From the NCBI GenBank assembly GCA_025399215.1, contig MU621250.1, forward strand, positions 11,022 through 39,909: a stretch of 28,888 bases of DNA, written 5' to 3'. The stretch is from Globomyces pollinis-pini (taxonomy: Eukaryota; Chytridiomycota; Chytridiomycetes; Rhizophydiales; Globomycetaceae). Below the pieces are notes generated by a model. That model searched no databases, was not told where the DNA came from, and saw only the letters and a program-made list of their open reading frames with translations. Positions 8,409 to 18,517 of the stretch are shown here, piece by piece (positions within the stretch are counted from its first letter, which is position 1; the number at the start of each line of letters is the position of its first letter). A program made the translations under genes and the position numbers.

Positions 8409-10037
8409 ATGACAACTGATAAACCAAATACTATTTCAGCAATTAAAACGGCATTTAATCACCTGTCTCGTTTTCAGAAAGAACCTGTACCTGGGGTGTC
8501 TATTTGCCAATTATCACCCCTTTTATTTCATGTAAATTCAACGGTATTGGAGGGGCCTTATGCTGGAATCGTCGTTCATTGGGAATTGTTGCTTAATGAA
8601 AACTACCCAAACTCTGCACCTTTTGGTAGAATCGTGAAGGGTTACCCACTAACTCACAAATATCACCAAAATATTTACGGTTCTAAAGGAATCTGTGCTG
8701 ATTTCTTGGGAAATATTAAATATATCCATCAAAATACTACTGTGGGTTCTGGTTGGACTTCCTCCTCTGATTTTATTGGCTTGATGATCAACATGCAGGC
8801 ATTTTTTGCTAACCCCGATGTTGCTGTGAATGATATTGATGAATTGAAAGCATTAGATTCTAATTATAAATGTCAAGAATGCGCTCATTCAACTGAATCT
8901 CCTTATCCTCCCATTCTTAAACAAATATCTATTGATTCTCAACCTTCTACCATTTTGAACACAGTGGAAGGTGCTCGAGCTCGTGCTGAACTAGTCTGTA
9001 CAGTAACGAAAGAGAATGCAATTGATAATCCAGATTTGTTTCTAGGATATCCTATAATGGTAACAAGAGACAAATCGAAGAGAATTCATTCTACTCTGAT
9101 TCCTGAACTTGTGTCGTATAATGCATATATGACTGAATATCAGATTGCGAAATCAAAGGGGACAGACCTAAAAACTTCCACGGGGGAGTGCTATACCAAT
9201 TGGTTACCAATATATTTGGATGAAAAGCGATTTGTTCACAACAGAGCCATATTTATGACCACTATGTCCGTCATTGCCAAGGGGGAAAGTGGTCGAGCAA
9301 AGAACGATTTTAAGTCAGAAATGATTTTATCAGTTATACCCACTTTAATGAATCAACAAGTTGTTTCTATATTGAACGGTGAAATATACGAGTCAGAAGC
9401 CATAATTAAGGCATACACTAGTTTACTTCGCCTTCTGAAACGATTGATCGTTGTTTTCCCAGCACTTCAAAATTCGATTGATCAAACCGTCGCCAACTTT
9501 CTTGATTACCGTCAAAAGCGTCACAAATCAGCGTGTCCTGATCTTGGGGTATTTTTAATCAAACTGTCATTAGCCAGCCCTGACAAAACCAAATTGACTT
9601 ATCACAATCCTTTGATGAAGCAGGCATTATTGCTGGAATACTTTTCCAGACAAATACGGTGGATTCGTAACCGTAACTCCTCATTGATCAATACCATCGA
9701 TGATATCGATACTAGTATTCAAACTAAAATTGATTTGCTTCCCGAGCTTTTCAAAGCAAGCAAAACATCCAATCAGCTCCTAACTTTCAATTTGGAAATG
9801 GCTAAAACTTTTATCGTTCCCGCATTCGCTGTATCTATGGATGCTAATTCTGGATTACTACCAACCAAAGTTATATCCAATTTTCAGAATAGAATCAAAT
9901 TGATAAAGGCAAAAGTAGTGGACTACTATTCTTTTCTATCTTCCATCAAATTTTTAGACACTCTTTCATCAAGAGAAGAGGTTGTGGCATTTATCAAACT
10001 TGCCATTTGTAATTCCCGAGCGCAACGTTATGATTAG
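8409..10037 (+). CDS. E2 ubiquitin-conjugating-like (UBC fold) protein with long C-terminal region
   Basis: Single exon, 542 residues from ATG at 8409. Residues about 10-140 follow the UBC fold: a proline/glycine-rich turn (EGPYAGIVVHW), then NYPNSAPFG. The catalytic block is H-QN-IYGSKGIC with Cys at about residue 96, and SGW and IGLMINMQAFFANPDV correspond to the E2 helix after the active site. The canonical HPN reads HQN. The asparagine that stabilises the oxyanion and the cysteine are both kept, so activity is plausible. Beyond the domain come a C-x-x-C (YKCQECAHS, about residue 155) and then about 370 residues unlike standard E2s, with LGYPIMV, WLPIYLDE and PTLMNQQVVSILNGEIYES. I believe this combination occurs in large UBC proteins of protists and some fungi, but I cannot name an orthologue. 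Substrate unknown. Confidence 0.75.
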   Translation: MTTDKPNTISAIKTAFNHLSRFQKEPVPGVSICQLSPLLFHVNSTVLEGPYAGIVVHWELLLNENYPNSAPFGRIVKGYPLTHKYHQNIYGSKGICADFLGNIKYIHQNTTVGSGWTSSSDFIGLMINMQAFFANPDVAVNDIDELKALDSNYKCQECAHSTESPYPPILKQISIDSQPSTILNTVEGARARAELVCTVTKENAIDNPDLFLGYPIMVTRDKSKRIHSTLIPELVSYNAYMTEYQIAKSKGTDLKTSTGECYTNWLPIYLDEKRFVHNRAIFMTTMSVIAKGESGRAKNDFKSEMILSVIPTLMNQQVVSILNGEIYESEAIIKAYTSLLRLLKRLIVVFPALQNSIDQTVANFLDYRQKRHKSACPDLGVFLIKLSLASPDKTKLTYHNPLMKQALLLEYFSRQIRWIRNRNSSLINTIDDIDTSIQTKIDLLPELFKASKTSNQLLTFNLEMAKTFIVPAFAVSMDANSGLLPTKVISNFQNRIKLIKAKVVDYYSFLSSIKFLDTLSSREEVVAFIKLAICNSRAQRYD

Positions 10038-10188
10038 TATGAATCAAGCAATCATCAAATCCGATTCCGACATGGTTATTTACCATTACCCAAATGAAAC
10101 TAATAAATAATTTTAAAAGATTTTGTTGCGTTGAAATAATAGATGAGTAGTTAGTTGCTTTAAGGTTTCTAGTTTATTACATCAAAAA
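10038..10188. other. Convergent 3' ends
   Basis: About 150 AT-rich bases between the stop codons of the E2-like gene (+) and the coiled-coil gene (-). The sequence AATAAATAA near 10104 could serve as a + strand polyadenylation signal. No gene seen. Confidence 0.4.
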
Positions 10189-12906
10189 TCAAAAATCAAC
10201 ACCAACAAAAACCGCTGCTTTGGCAATCACTTGTTTCAATCGATCGGTAGCTACCACTCGAGCTTCTTCAGCCAACGACAACTGATTTTCCAGAACATGA
10301 ATCTGACTTTGTTTCTCTTTACATTGGGTCTGATAATGTTTAATTTGCTTATCTAGCTCTAACTTTTCCGTTTTCATTGATTGATTACCAGTATTCAATG
10401 CTGCCAGTTGTTTACCATTTTCATCTTGGGCAGATTTCAGGGTTTTGATACTCTGGTTTAGATGAGTACATTCGTTTGAAAGTTTAACGGTTTGAGAGTG
10501 GAGAGAAATGAATAGTTTTGAGAATGGTAATGGATGATTGTCAATCCGGTACGGTATATCTGTCTCTTTCAATAACGCTTGAATATCTTGGAATTGCTCC
10601 AGGTACGATGTTAAACAATCTTTGATATCGTCATATTTTTCTTTTAACTCTTCGTAATCTTGTTTATTCTTTTTAATTCGATTTAGCCATGTTGATTCTC
10701 GTACATGAAATTTTTCTTTTGCTTGTACTGATTTTGTTTTCAATCTTATATTAGCTTCTTCCAATTGATTCAATAAATCTTGATATTCTAATTTTAGTTA
10801 GATAAAATTAAATCTACCTTGAAGTTTTTGTTCCAAAGCCTTGACCCGTTCTGTTTTATCATCCATAAACTTCATATACTTTAACACTTCCAACTCTACT
10901 CCTTCTTGAGTCAAAATAGAGTTCTTGGCCTCTTTTGATTGTGTTTTTTCTTTGATGGATGTAATTTGTGATTCTAACGTTTTTTCCAATTCATTGACTA
11001 AAATTGTTTTATGGTAATCATTTGCTTTTGGTATCGTTTTCAAATCTTGTAACTGGTTTTGTAATGATTTGATAAGTTCAGTCAGTTTTTGATTCTTTAG
11101 TTTCTCATCATTGATTTGACTTTCATATTCTCCAATCTCTTTTACTTGCTTTAAACTTTCTTTTTCCAACTGATTCTTTTTTGCTTTAACCTGATTGATC
11201 ATATCTTGCAACGAGTTGTTTTCAGCTTTCCAGTTGGTAATAGTTATCGTTAAGTGCTCAATATGATCTTGTAAATCTTTGTTCTGGAGTTTCAATTGTT
11301 CAAGTTCATTCAAGTGGATATAAGTATCTGGGTTGGAAGGTACTAGAACTACCTCTGGTGGATGATCTGGTCTTTTAGCTATCATTTCCAACTCTTCATT
11401 AATCAAGATCAATTCATCATTCTGTTTAATCAACTCCTCATGTTCAGAGAGTATTTGCTTGTATTTTTCTGTTAAAGCATTTAATTTGCTTTTCAAATTT
11501 GAATTCATGTGATCTCGTTCTTCTACATCTTGTCTATGACTCTCATTTAACCTCTTAATCTTCTCTATGGCTTCTTTTCGAACTTTACCACTGTCATGAT
11601 GCAATTTCTCAATTTTTTCATCCAACTCGTTTGTACCCTGGATTAAATCCCAACAGTTCCCACACGTTTGACATATTATTTTTACCAGATATTCTAATAG
11701 CTTCAGAAATCCTTTGACTTTTGGTGACGTTTCAACGTTCTTCAATACCTTTTTTAATGATTCACATACTTCTTTAAACATATCCAATTGCTGCTTCTGT
11801 TTCTGTTGTATGGAAATATCCATTTTGGTAGCCTGTACTTCATGAGTTTTCACTGCTAGCCATCCCAACTCTTCATCTATTCTTTGAACTATTCTCTCTT
11901 TTGATATCTCATCAGCAGCATCCAAAGCAATCGGTTTTATATCCGGCTTTTCAGCCAATCCTATTATTTTTGTCTTTAATGTTGCCTCTTGATCAATGAG
12001 TCGTCGATTTTCAGTTCTTAATAGGTTATTTTGATCAAGTAATGATCTCATTTCTATGTTGTGTCTGGAAGCTTTCATCTCCAATTCATGTTGTCGTACT
12101 TTAAATTTATCGCATTGACTAGTTAATGTTGTGATAGTATGTTGTGAATCAATATTTTTGGACTTTAAAGTAGCTATTTCTGTTTCTAATTCTCTTATTT
12201 TTCTTTTCGATTCTAATGACACTGATCCAAGTTGTGGGGAGTCGTGATACCCTCTACCAAAGGGGGAAGTTTCATGTGACAAAGTAGGATGATAGCTAAC
12301 AACTACTGGATCATTTGGTGCTGTTCTGGATAGGTGCGTATCCGATGCCGTCATTGTTTGATGGCTGCGAACTGCGGATTCATCAATAGATTTTGGAGGC
12401 TCGTTTTGATTGGTTCTGTTAAACCCATTCCCTGGATGGCCCTGATCTTGATTGTTATTCACGAAGCTCACCAATGGTGCTCTCTGGCTACTTGATTGTC
12501 TGACACTATCTTGTTGATTTATCACTGAATTCCGAGATGTTAACAATGAAGGTGGTGGGTCATTTCGCAATCCTAAGCTGGAATTCATAGGCAAATTATT
12601 ATAGTTCTCTGAAATGTATGACTGTTCCACATTTTGATTGAAGTTGGGTGTGACGATATCTTGAGTTGGTTTCTGCAATATTCGGATGGTATTATGTATA
12701 GAGTCTCTCTGTTGACCATGATTTTTGCTTTCATTTTCTTTGCTGTCTTTTTTGTTGTTGATAGTACCTTTAGTTTCCCCTTCCAGTATATTTAACGTAT
12801 TTGAAATGACTGAAGCTGCCTCTACCAATTTTTGGGTTTTTTGAGAAAGAGATCTTCTATCGGTCTTTACATTAATATGGTTTTGACCATCTTTGGTTAT
12901 ATTCAT
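10189..12906 (-). CDS. Large coiled-coil protein, candidate centrosomal/basal-body component
   Basis: Two exons (12906-10818 and 10787-10189) with a 30-nt intron give 895 residues. Residues 1-230 are polar and low in hydrophobics, rich in N, Q, S and P, and probably disordered. From about 232 to 330 and again from about 440 to the end the sequence has heptad-patterned L/I with many E, K and Q, so it is a long parallel coiled coil. Between them, about 375-430, lies a small hydrophobic segment with C-x-x-C (ICQTCGNCWDLI). There are no kinesin, CAP-Gly, GRIP or EF-hand motifs. The start is ATG at 12906; the next two upstream codons lack an ATG. It lies head to head with IFT121 with only 70 bp between start codons. 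Co-expression and a flagellar or centriolar role are therefore reasonable guesses, not proven. Confidence 0.75.
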
Positions 12907-12976
12907 TTTCACTTGTTTGGATAACGCGCGTTTGTTTGTTTGTTAAAAAGAAAAAGAAAAGTATATCAGAAAGTAT
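12907..12976. promoter_or_regulatory. 70-bp bidirectional promoter, coiled-coil gene / IFT121
   Basis: Only 70 bases separate the two ATGs, so both 5' UTRs and the core promoter must overlap. The interval has GCGCG near 12928, a GTTTGTTTGTTTG run (about 12931-12943) and a purine-rich tract. No consensus TATA box is placed for either gene. The GTTTGTTTG run could be a winged-helix factor site, but this is a guess. Confidence 0.45.
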
Positions 12977-15900
12977 ATGTTTATCTATCTAAGTAAAAAA
13001 GTAAGCCGATCGGTTTTCAGGTATTCATTTTTTAGATTGCTATACCAAATTGTGCCAACTTACGCGCAGTTGCTTGGGTATTCCCAATCTTGAACTAAAT
13101 GATTAGAACAATGATGCTGGATATATCGCATGCGGTGGAGACGATGGATTGCTTAAAGTTTTAAAGTTGGAATCCAATACATCACCAAATCAGATGGATC
13201 CACCAAAAGGTGTTGGATCTCAACTATCAATGAACCAAACACTCGAAGGTCATAATGGTAAATATTTCAGCAAGTTAAATATTGTAAAGGTTCGTTATTA
13301 AATGCTACGTGGAATCGACAACATCAAAAGTTAACAACTTCGGATTCAAATGGGTTAATAATTGTGTGGATCCTTTACAAAGGCATGTGGTATGAAGAAA
13401 TGATCAACAATCGAAATAGTAATTAAATCAGAATAGTTTACATGTAGAGGGACTTGTCACTGGAATGGAATGGAATAAAACGGGAGAGAAAATTTGTATT
13501 GTGTATGAGGATGGTATTATTTAAAAACACTGATTTTAAGGTGCTGTTATACTGGGATCTGTCGATGGTAATCGAATCTGGGGTAAAGAGTTAAAAAACA
13601 CAAACCTGGCACATGTACAATGGTCCCCTGATGGCAAATTCCTGTTGTTTGGTACAGCATCGGGACAGCTGCAGCTTTTTGATAACCAAGGAGTAATAGT
13701 GGTATATAAGCAACATTTTTAACAATTAGTGCAAACTCAGCGACTTTTGCCATCCTAAAACTGATATCAAAATCGCAGCTATCGATTGGTACAATGGTTC
13801 GCGTGGTTATATTCAGCCTAACGTACCTTGTTTGGCCATCTGTTACGATGATGGAAAAGTTCAAATTCTCCGAAATCAAAAAGATACCAGTACGCAATCT
13901 AATAATTTCTAACAACTAGAACCCATTAAATTTGATACAACAATGAAGTTTATCAAGATGCAATGGAATGTAAATGGATCCATTTTAGCTATATCAGGAA
14001 TCCAATTTATCAAGAATAACCAAGGTGAAGAAAAAGAAACATGTATGGTTCAGTTTTGGAATCCTTACGGTCACGTAAAAGAGATAACTTTGATAATACA
14101 AATAGTTTCTGAGATCAATCAAAGTCCCTGGGAAGAGAATATCATCAATTTCTTGGGAGAGTGATGGCTTGAGAATTGCATTAGCAGTGGATTCATTCAT
14201 ATATTTCGCGAACATTAGACCAGATTATCGATGGACCTTTTTCGCAAAAGACATTGTAGTGTACGCATTTAACAAAGCTGATCATTCTGATTGTAACGTT
14301 GTGTTTTGGAATGTTAAAAGTAACGAAAAAACTATTCGGTAAAAGGAATTGAAAATTAACAACAGTACAATTGATAAACTTATTTCAATTAAATCATCCG
14401 GAGAGCATTGTCTGTTGATAACGCAAAATTCATTGGACCAGAATCAGTTTATTTTGACCGTGTATAACGCCATTGGGACACCTATAGAATCAAAGTTCAT
14501 TGATTTCGAGCCAAAATTCTCCTCTATTTCCAAAAGCCATGTAGTGGTCGCATCTGCTGAGATTGTTTTACACTGGCAATTCAAGAATCACAATCCCATT
14601 AAATCAAGCACATTAGATGGTAATCTGGACTATTTAATTTTAAAAGCAATTAGAAAAAGGGATATCCGAGAACGGTCCTTCCACATAGATGAAGTTACTG
14701 CCGCTGCTTCAACCGACGTCACAACTCCTTTAAGTGAATTATCTAGTCGACAGTAACTTTTCTTCTTTTGATTTGTCTAGTGCTTCAGTAGATCCTATTA
14801 CTTGTATTACAACGTCTGAGTCTCTTTTAATAATTACTCGTCAATCTGGAAGTCTTCTACAATTTTTAATTCCTACATTGGTAATTGAAAACAAGTATTC
14901 AATTCCCATAAATGCTGTTTCTTTGTCTTTAAACTCAAATTCATCCAGATTATCTATTTTAGATACTTTTGGAGTATTAAAGTTATTTGAACTGGAAAAA
15001 GTCACTAGCTCTGGTGCTCGAGGATTAGTTGGATCTGCAAATGCAGTTGCAAATTCTATCACACAAAAAGTAGGTTTTTTCAGCGATTAAATTTTTAGTT
15101 TAATGGGGGAACTCTATTGGAATTTGAAAGAAAAGATGTTTGGGATATTCAATGGGCAGATGATAATCCAGAAATGTTTTCCATTATGGAAAAAACTCGA
15201 CTTTATATATTCAAGAATTTGGACCCTGAAGAACCACTCTCGTGCTCTGGATGTATCTAATTTCTCAACTAATTTATAGACCTCTGCACTTTTGGAAACC
15301 TGGAGGTTAAAACTATATTATTGGACGATGTGATGCAAGAGCCTGAATCTCCAAACCAATCTTTTCTAGTGATTCTTGAAACAAAGTGGTTAAGAGACTT
15401 ACGTGGTAAACAAAATTCTATTAAAACGTAGGAATTATCGCTACAAATGGTTTGACAGAAGCATTTCAATTTGCAGAAGATAGGCCTCACCAGCGACTTT
15501 GGAAAGCGATTGCCGACGAAGCCTTATCCCAATTGAAATTTGACATTGCAACAAAGGCTTTTGTTAGATGTCAAAACTACCAAGGCATTCAATTTATAAA
15601 ACGATTAAACAAACTTGACGTAAATTGCTTATTTGGTGACTTTTTCTAGGATCCAATCAAACAAAAGGCAGAAATCGCAGCGTTCTGTTGTCAGTTTGAG
15701 GCAGCCGAGAAATTGTATTTGGAAATGGACAGGAAAGATTTGGCTGTGGATCTACGAATTCGTATGGGGGATTGGTTCAGAGTGGTTCAGTTAATAAAGA
15801 CCGGTGGAGGAGGAGATGATATATTACTTGAAGAAGCTTGGAATCACATTGGTGACTATTACTATGAGAGACAGAGATGGTTTAAATGGTTTAATTCTTA

Positions 15901-17132
15901 TTGTTTAGGTCACAGGCAATAACTTACTATATTCAAGGAAGAAACACTGAGAAATTGGTTGAAATTTATTATATCTTAGAAGATTTCGAAGGTTTAGAAA
16001 AGTTGGCAAAATCATTATCAGAAAACAGTCCTTTCTTAAAAAACATTGCGGAAAAATTTGTCTCGGTTGGTTTAAGCGAGCCAGCTTTTAACGCTTACAT
16101 GAAGATAGGTGATATAACTTCAGCTGTTAATGCCTGTGTATATTTAAATCAATGGAACACAGCTGTAGAATTGGCGGAGATACATCATTTTAAAGAAATT
16201 GAAGGCTTGTTGATGAAATATGCGACTTATATCCTGAGTCGAAACAAGAAAAAGGAGGCTATTGAGTTGTATAGGAAAGCCAATATGTGCCAAAAATCCG
16301 CGAAAATACTCTTTGAGGTAACTGTATCCTCATTTAATCCATAGCTTGCTCATGATGCAATCAAGTCACACGAAAGCCCTATTAACATCAAGAAGTTGTT
16401 TGTTTTGGGCGCTTTAGAAGTAGAGCGATATCATAGTATCCAGAAATCTTCGAAACCAAATGCGCTTGAGGGACTGTTGACTGAAGATTTAAAGAGTATA
16501 AGTGAGAGTAAAGTGCTAGACAAAGCATGGAGAGGTGCTGAAGCTTATCATTTTTATTGCCTTGCTCAAAGACAATTCTATCAAGGGCAGTTAGAATCGG
16601 CTGTTATAACAGTAAAACTTTGTAACTGACCTTAGGCTATGCGACTCCAATCTTACGATGATATTATCGACCCTGAGACTATTTATAGTCTTTTGGCGCT
16701 GGTTTCTCTTCAAGCACGGTACTATAAAACCTGTTCGAAAGCTTTGGTAAAGTTAGAGGGGATAGATGGTCCTAACAAAGAATATTACAGCGAACTGGCG
16801 TTTTCCATTTTTACAAAGTACCAAATGTTACTAATGTAAAGATATAAACCGCACGATCCGGAAGGGGAGACAATAATGTGCTCTAATTGCCTTAATCCAA
16901 TGAAAGAAAGGTATTCTTCTTCGTTAGTAACATGTCAGCGACTCTACGTGTAGTTCATGCCAAGTTCATTTTCCATCATGTATAGCTTCCGGAAGACCTT
17001 TAGTCGACTCAATGCATTTTATGTGTCATGTTTGTAAACATCGAGCAATCGAATCTGAAATCAATAGCTTCAGTTTTTGCCCATTGGTAACTCTTTATAT
17101 GACCTTACAAATAGTGCCATACAACTCTTTAG
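12977..17132 (+). CDS. IFT121: Intraflagellar transport protein 121 / WDR35 (IFT-A complex)
   Basis: Hand-splicing gives 21 exons and a 1195-residue protein, close to animal WDR35. Exons: 12977-13000, 13036-13077, 13107-13257, 13290-13418, 13448-13513, 13541-13701, 13730-13889, 13920-14074, 14106-14338, 14366-14752, 14781-15069, 15099-15252, 15280-15405, 15432-15619, 15650-15879, 15909-16317, 16345-16611, 16636-16817, 16842-16910, 16939-17086, 17115-17132. All 20 introns are 24-35 nt and every phase matches. The N-terminus ([12 protein letters not shown], then [11 protein letters not shown]) opens WD40 propellers. [30 protein letters not shown] and [10 protein letters not shown] are family signatures in the linker and TPR-like region (about residues 690-1090). 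The C-terminus has four C-x-x-C knuckles between about 1131 and 1191. The protein belongs to the IFT-A subcomplex, which drives retrograde transport and membrane-protein entry in cilia. Its integrity argues that the organism is flagellated. Confidence 0.96.
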
Positions 17133-17188
17133 ATAACTCTTTCCCACTAGCGATATACAAAATAAATTCTTTTGAATGTTAGTTTCAA

Positions 17189-18154
17189 TTAGGGTTTATT
17201 GGATCCTGTATTAATCTCAAATTGAACTTTGAGATTTCTCGATAGTTGAGACGGCCGGTTTGGTTCACTTATACTTAAAGATCGATCCCCTTTTATTGAA
17301 GGGCGTTTGGGATATGACCCAAATCGATTACCATTTCGCTTGTGAAACTTTAGATGTAGCAGACCAATAAAATTAAGGATCATAAGTGATACATGAAATG
17401 CGAGGAAAGAGTTGGCAAGTTGAAAAGTCAAGTTGTATAAATGAGATTCATAAGGTTGAGATTCATGGATTAGGAATACTAATATACCGAGTCCGTCCTA
17501 AACTTTAATCTTTTAAGGATTCTTACCATAAATAGTAACAAAGTATTTAGTGCTAGCATATGCTTATTAAGTTGTTTGCTACCAGATCTCTTCTTTAAAC
17601 TATTATTGACAACATGGGTTATAAACACTGTTTGCATGTTATCGTACATGACAGTTCCTACTATATAGATTATTCTACCCCATTTAGAGAGCTTGATATT
17701 AGTGAAAAATGTTTAATACCATATCTATTGCCGGCGGTCTATATAGTGAAAAGAAATGAAGGTAACACTCAATCCAGCTCCAAAAGCAGCACATTGGAAA
17801 CATCATCAATACTAACAGCTTTAAAGTGAATATTGCGCTGTCAGATATGGCATCATTAAGTGATTTAAATAACTGTAATATGTAGATATCCATAAATGCA
17901 AATGATACGAAAACAAACCCACTTGCTGCGAATTGAATACTATTGAAAATAGGAGTACGATTAAAGAAGTAATAATATGCCCAAATGGTTTGGTAGACAA
18001 TATTTACGATTTGTACTACCGACATTCCATATTTATAGTATTTATTGGAAATCCCACTGTTGAATATCATAATAAATGTCATTGGACAAGCTAAAAGTGA
18101 TAGGATCCAGAAAGATAATGTGAACCATTCTGATATGTCGACAGGTAAATGCAT
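17189..18154 (-). CDS. Predicted seven-transmembrane protein, receptor-like, unknown ligand
   Basis: Three exons (18154-17720, 17691-17527, 17497-17189) with introns of 28 and 29 nt give 302 residues. Seven hydrophobic stretches are visible at about 10-31, 46-65, 71-96, 108-136, 152-173, 190-211 and 221-250. A basic, serine-rich tail of about 50 residues (KFHKRNGNRFGSYPKRPS…) follows, with several possible phosphorylation sites. This is GPCR-like architecture, with the tail presumably cytosolic. I see no DRY, NPxxY, retinal-binding lysine or cAMP-receptor signature, so the family is unknown. An in-frame TGA lies shortly upstream of ATG 18154, which supports that start. Its stop is 56 bp from the convergent IFT121 stop. 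It could also be a non-receptor 7TM protein of the TMEM/PQ-loop kind. Confidence 0.75.
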
Positions 18155-18517
18155 CGCTGCGAATAAAGGAAGAGTATTTGGATCTCGTCAGGTTAGAGAT
18201 TTTTTAGAACGCGAAAAAGAAGTTCATAAAAGAACAAAATACTCGAGAGATGTGTGAAGGGACACCCCACAAGATGATTTGCGTTGATGACATGTTTATC
18301 ATGTACAAAATTCTTGGATATAATGTGATCTTCAATGATTTCAATTACCCGTTATTAACCCAACAGTCGATATTTCTCAAAGGTTCAAGATATTCTTTGT
18401 AACTAAATGGTACCATTAGTAATTAAATGAATTGTATACCATTAAAATACTTTATCAATGAGTTTAATTTCAATAATTTTTTTTCTTTTTTATTTCATTG
18501 AATTCAATACGGTGTCC
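18155..18517. promoter_or_regulatory. Divergent promoter region, 7TM gene / URB2
   Basis: 363 bases between start codons. It contains AT-rich stretches and a T-run (18475-18500) just before the URB2 start. An upstream in-frame ATG at 18458 would add 20 very hydrophobic residues to URB2, which is unlikely for a nucleolar protein. No further gene seen. Confidence 0.4.

Noticed and set aside
17614..17829. 71-codon + strand open frame
   Set aside because: Antisense of the 7TM gene, which has the consistent exon structure.
18458..18517. Upstream ATG for URB2 adding 20 hydrophobic residues
   Set aside because: Would give a nucleolar protein a signal-anchor; the run is AT-rich leader sequence, so ATG 18518 preferred.
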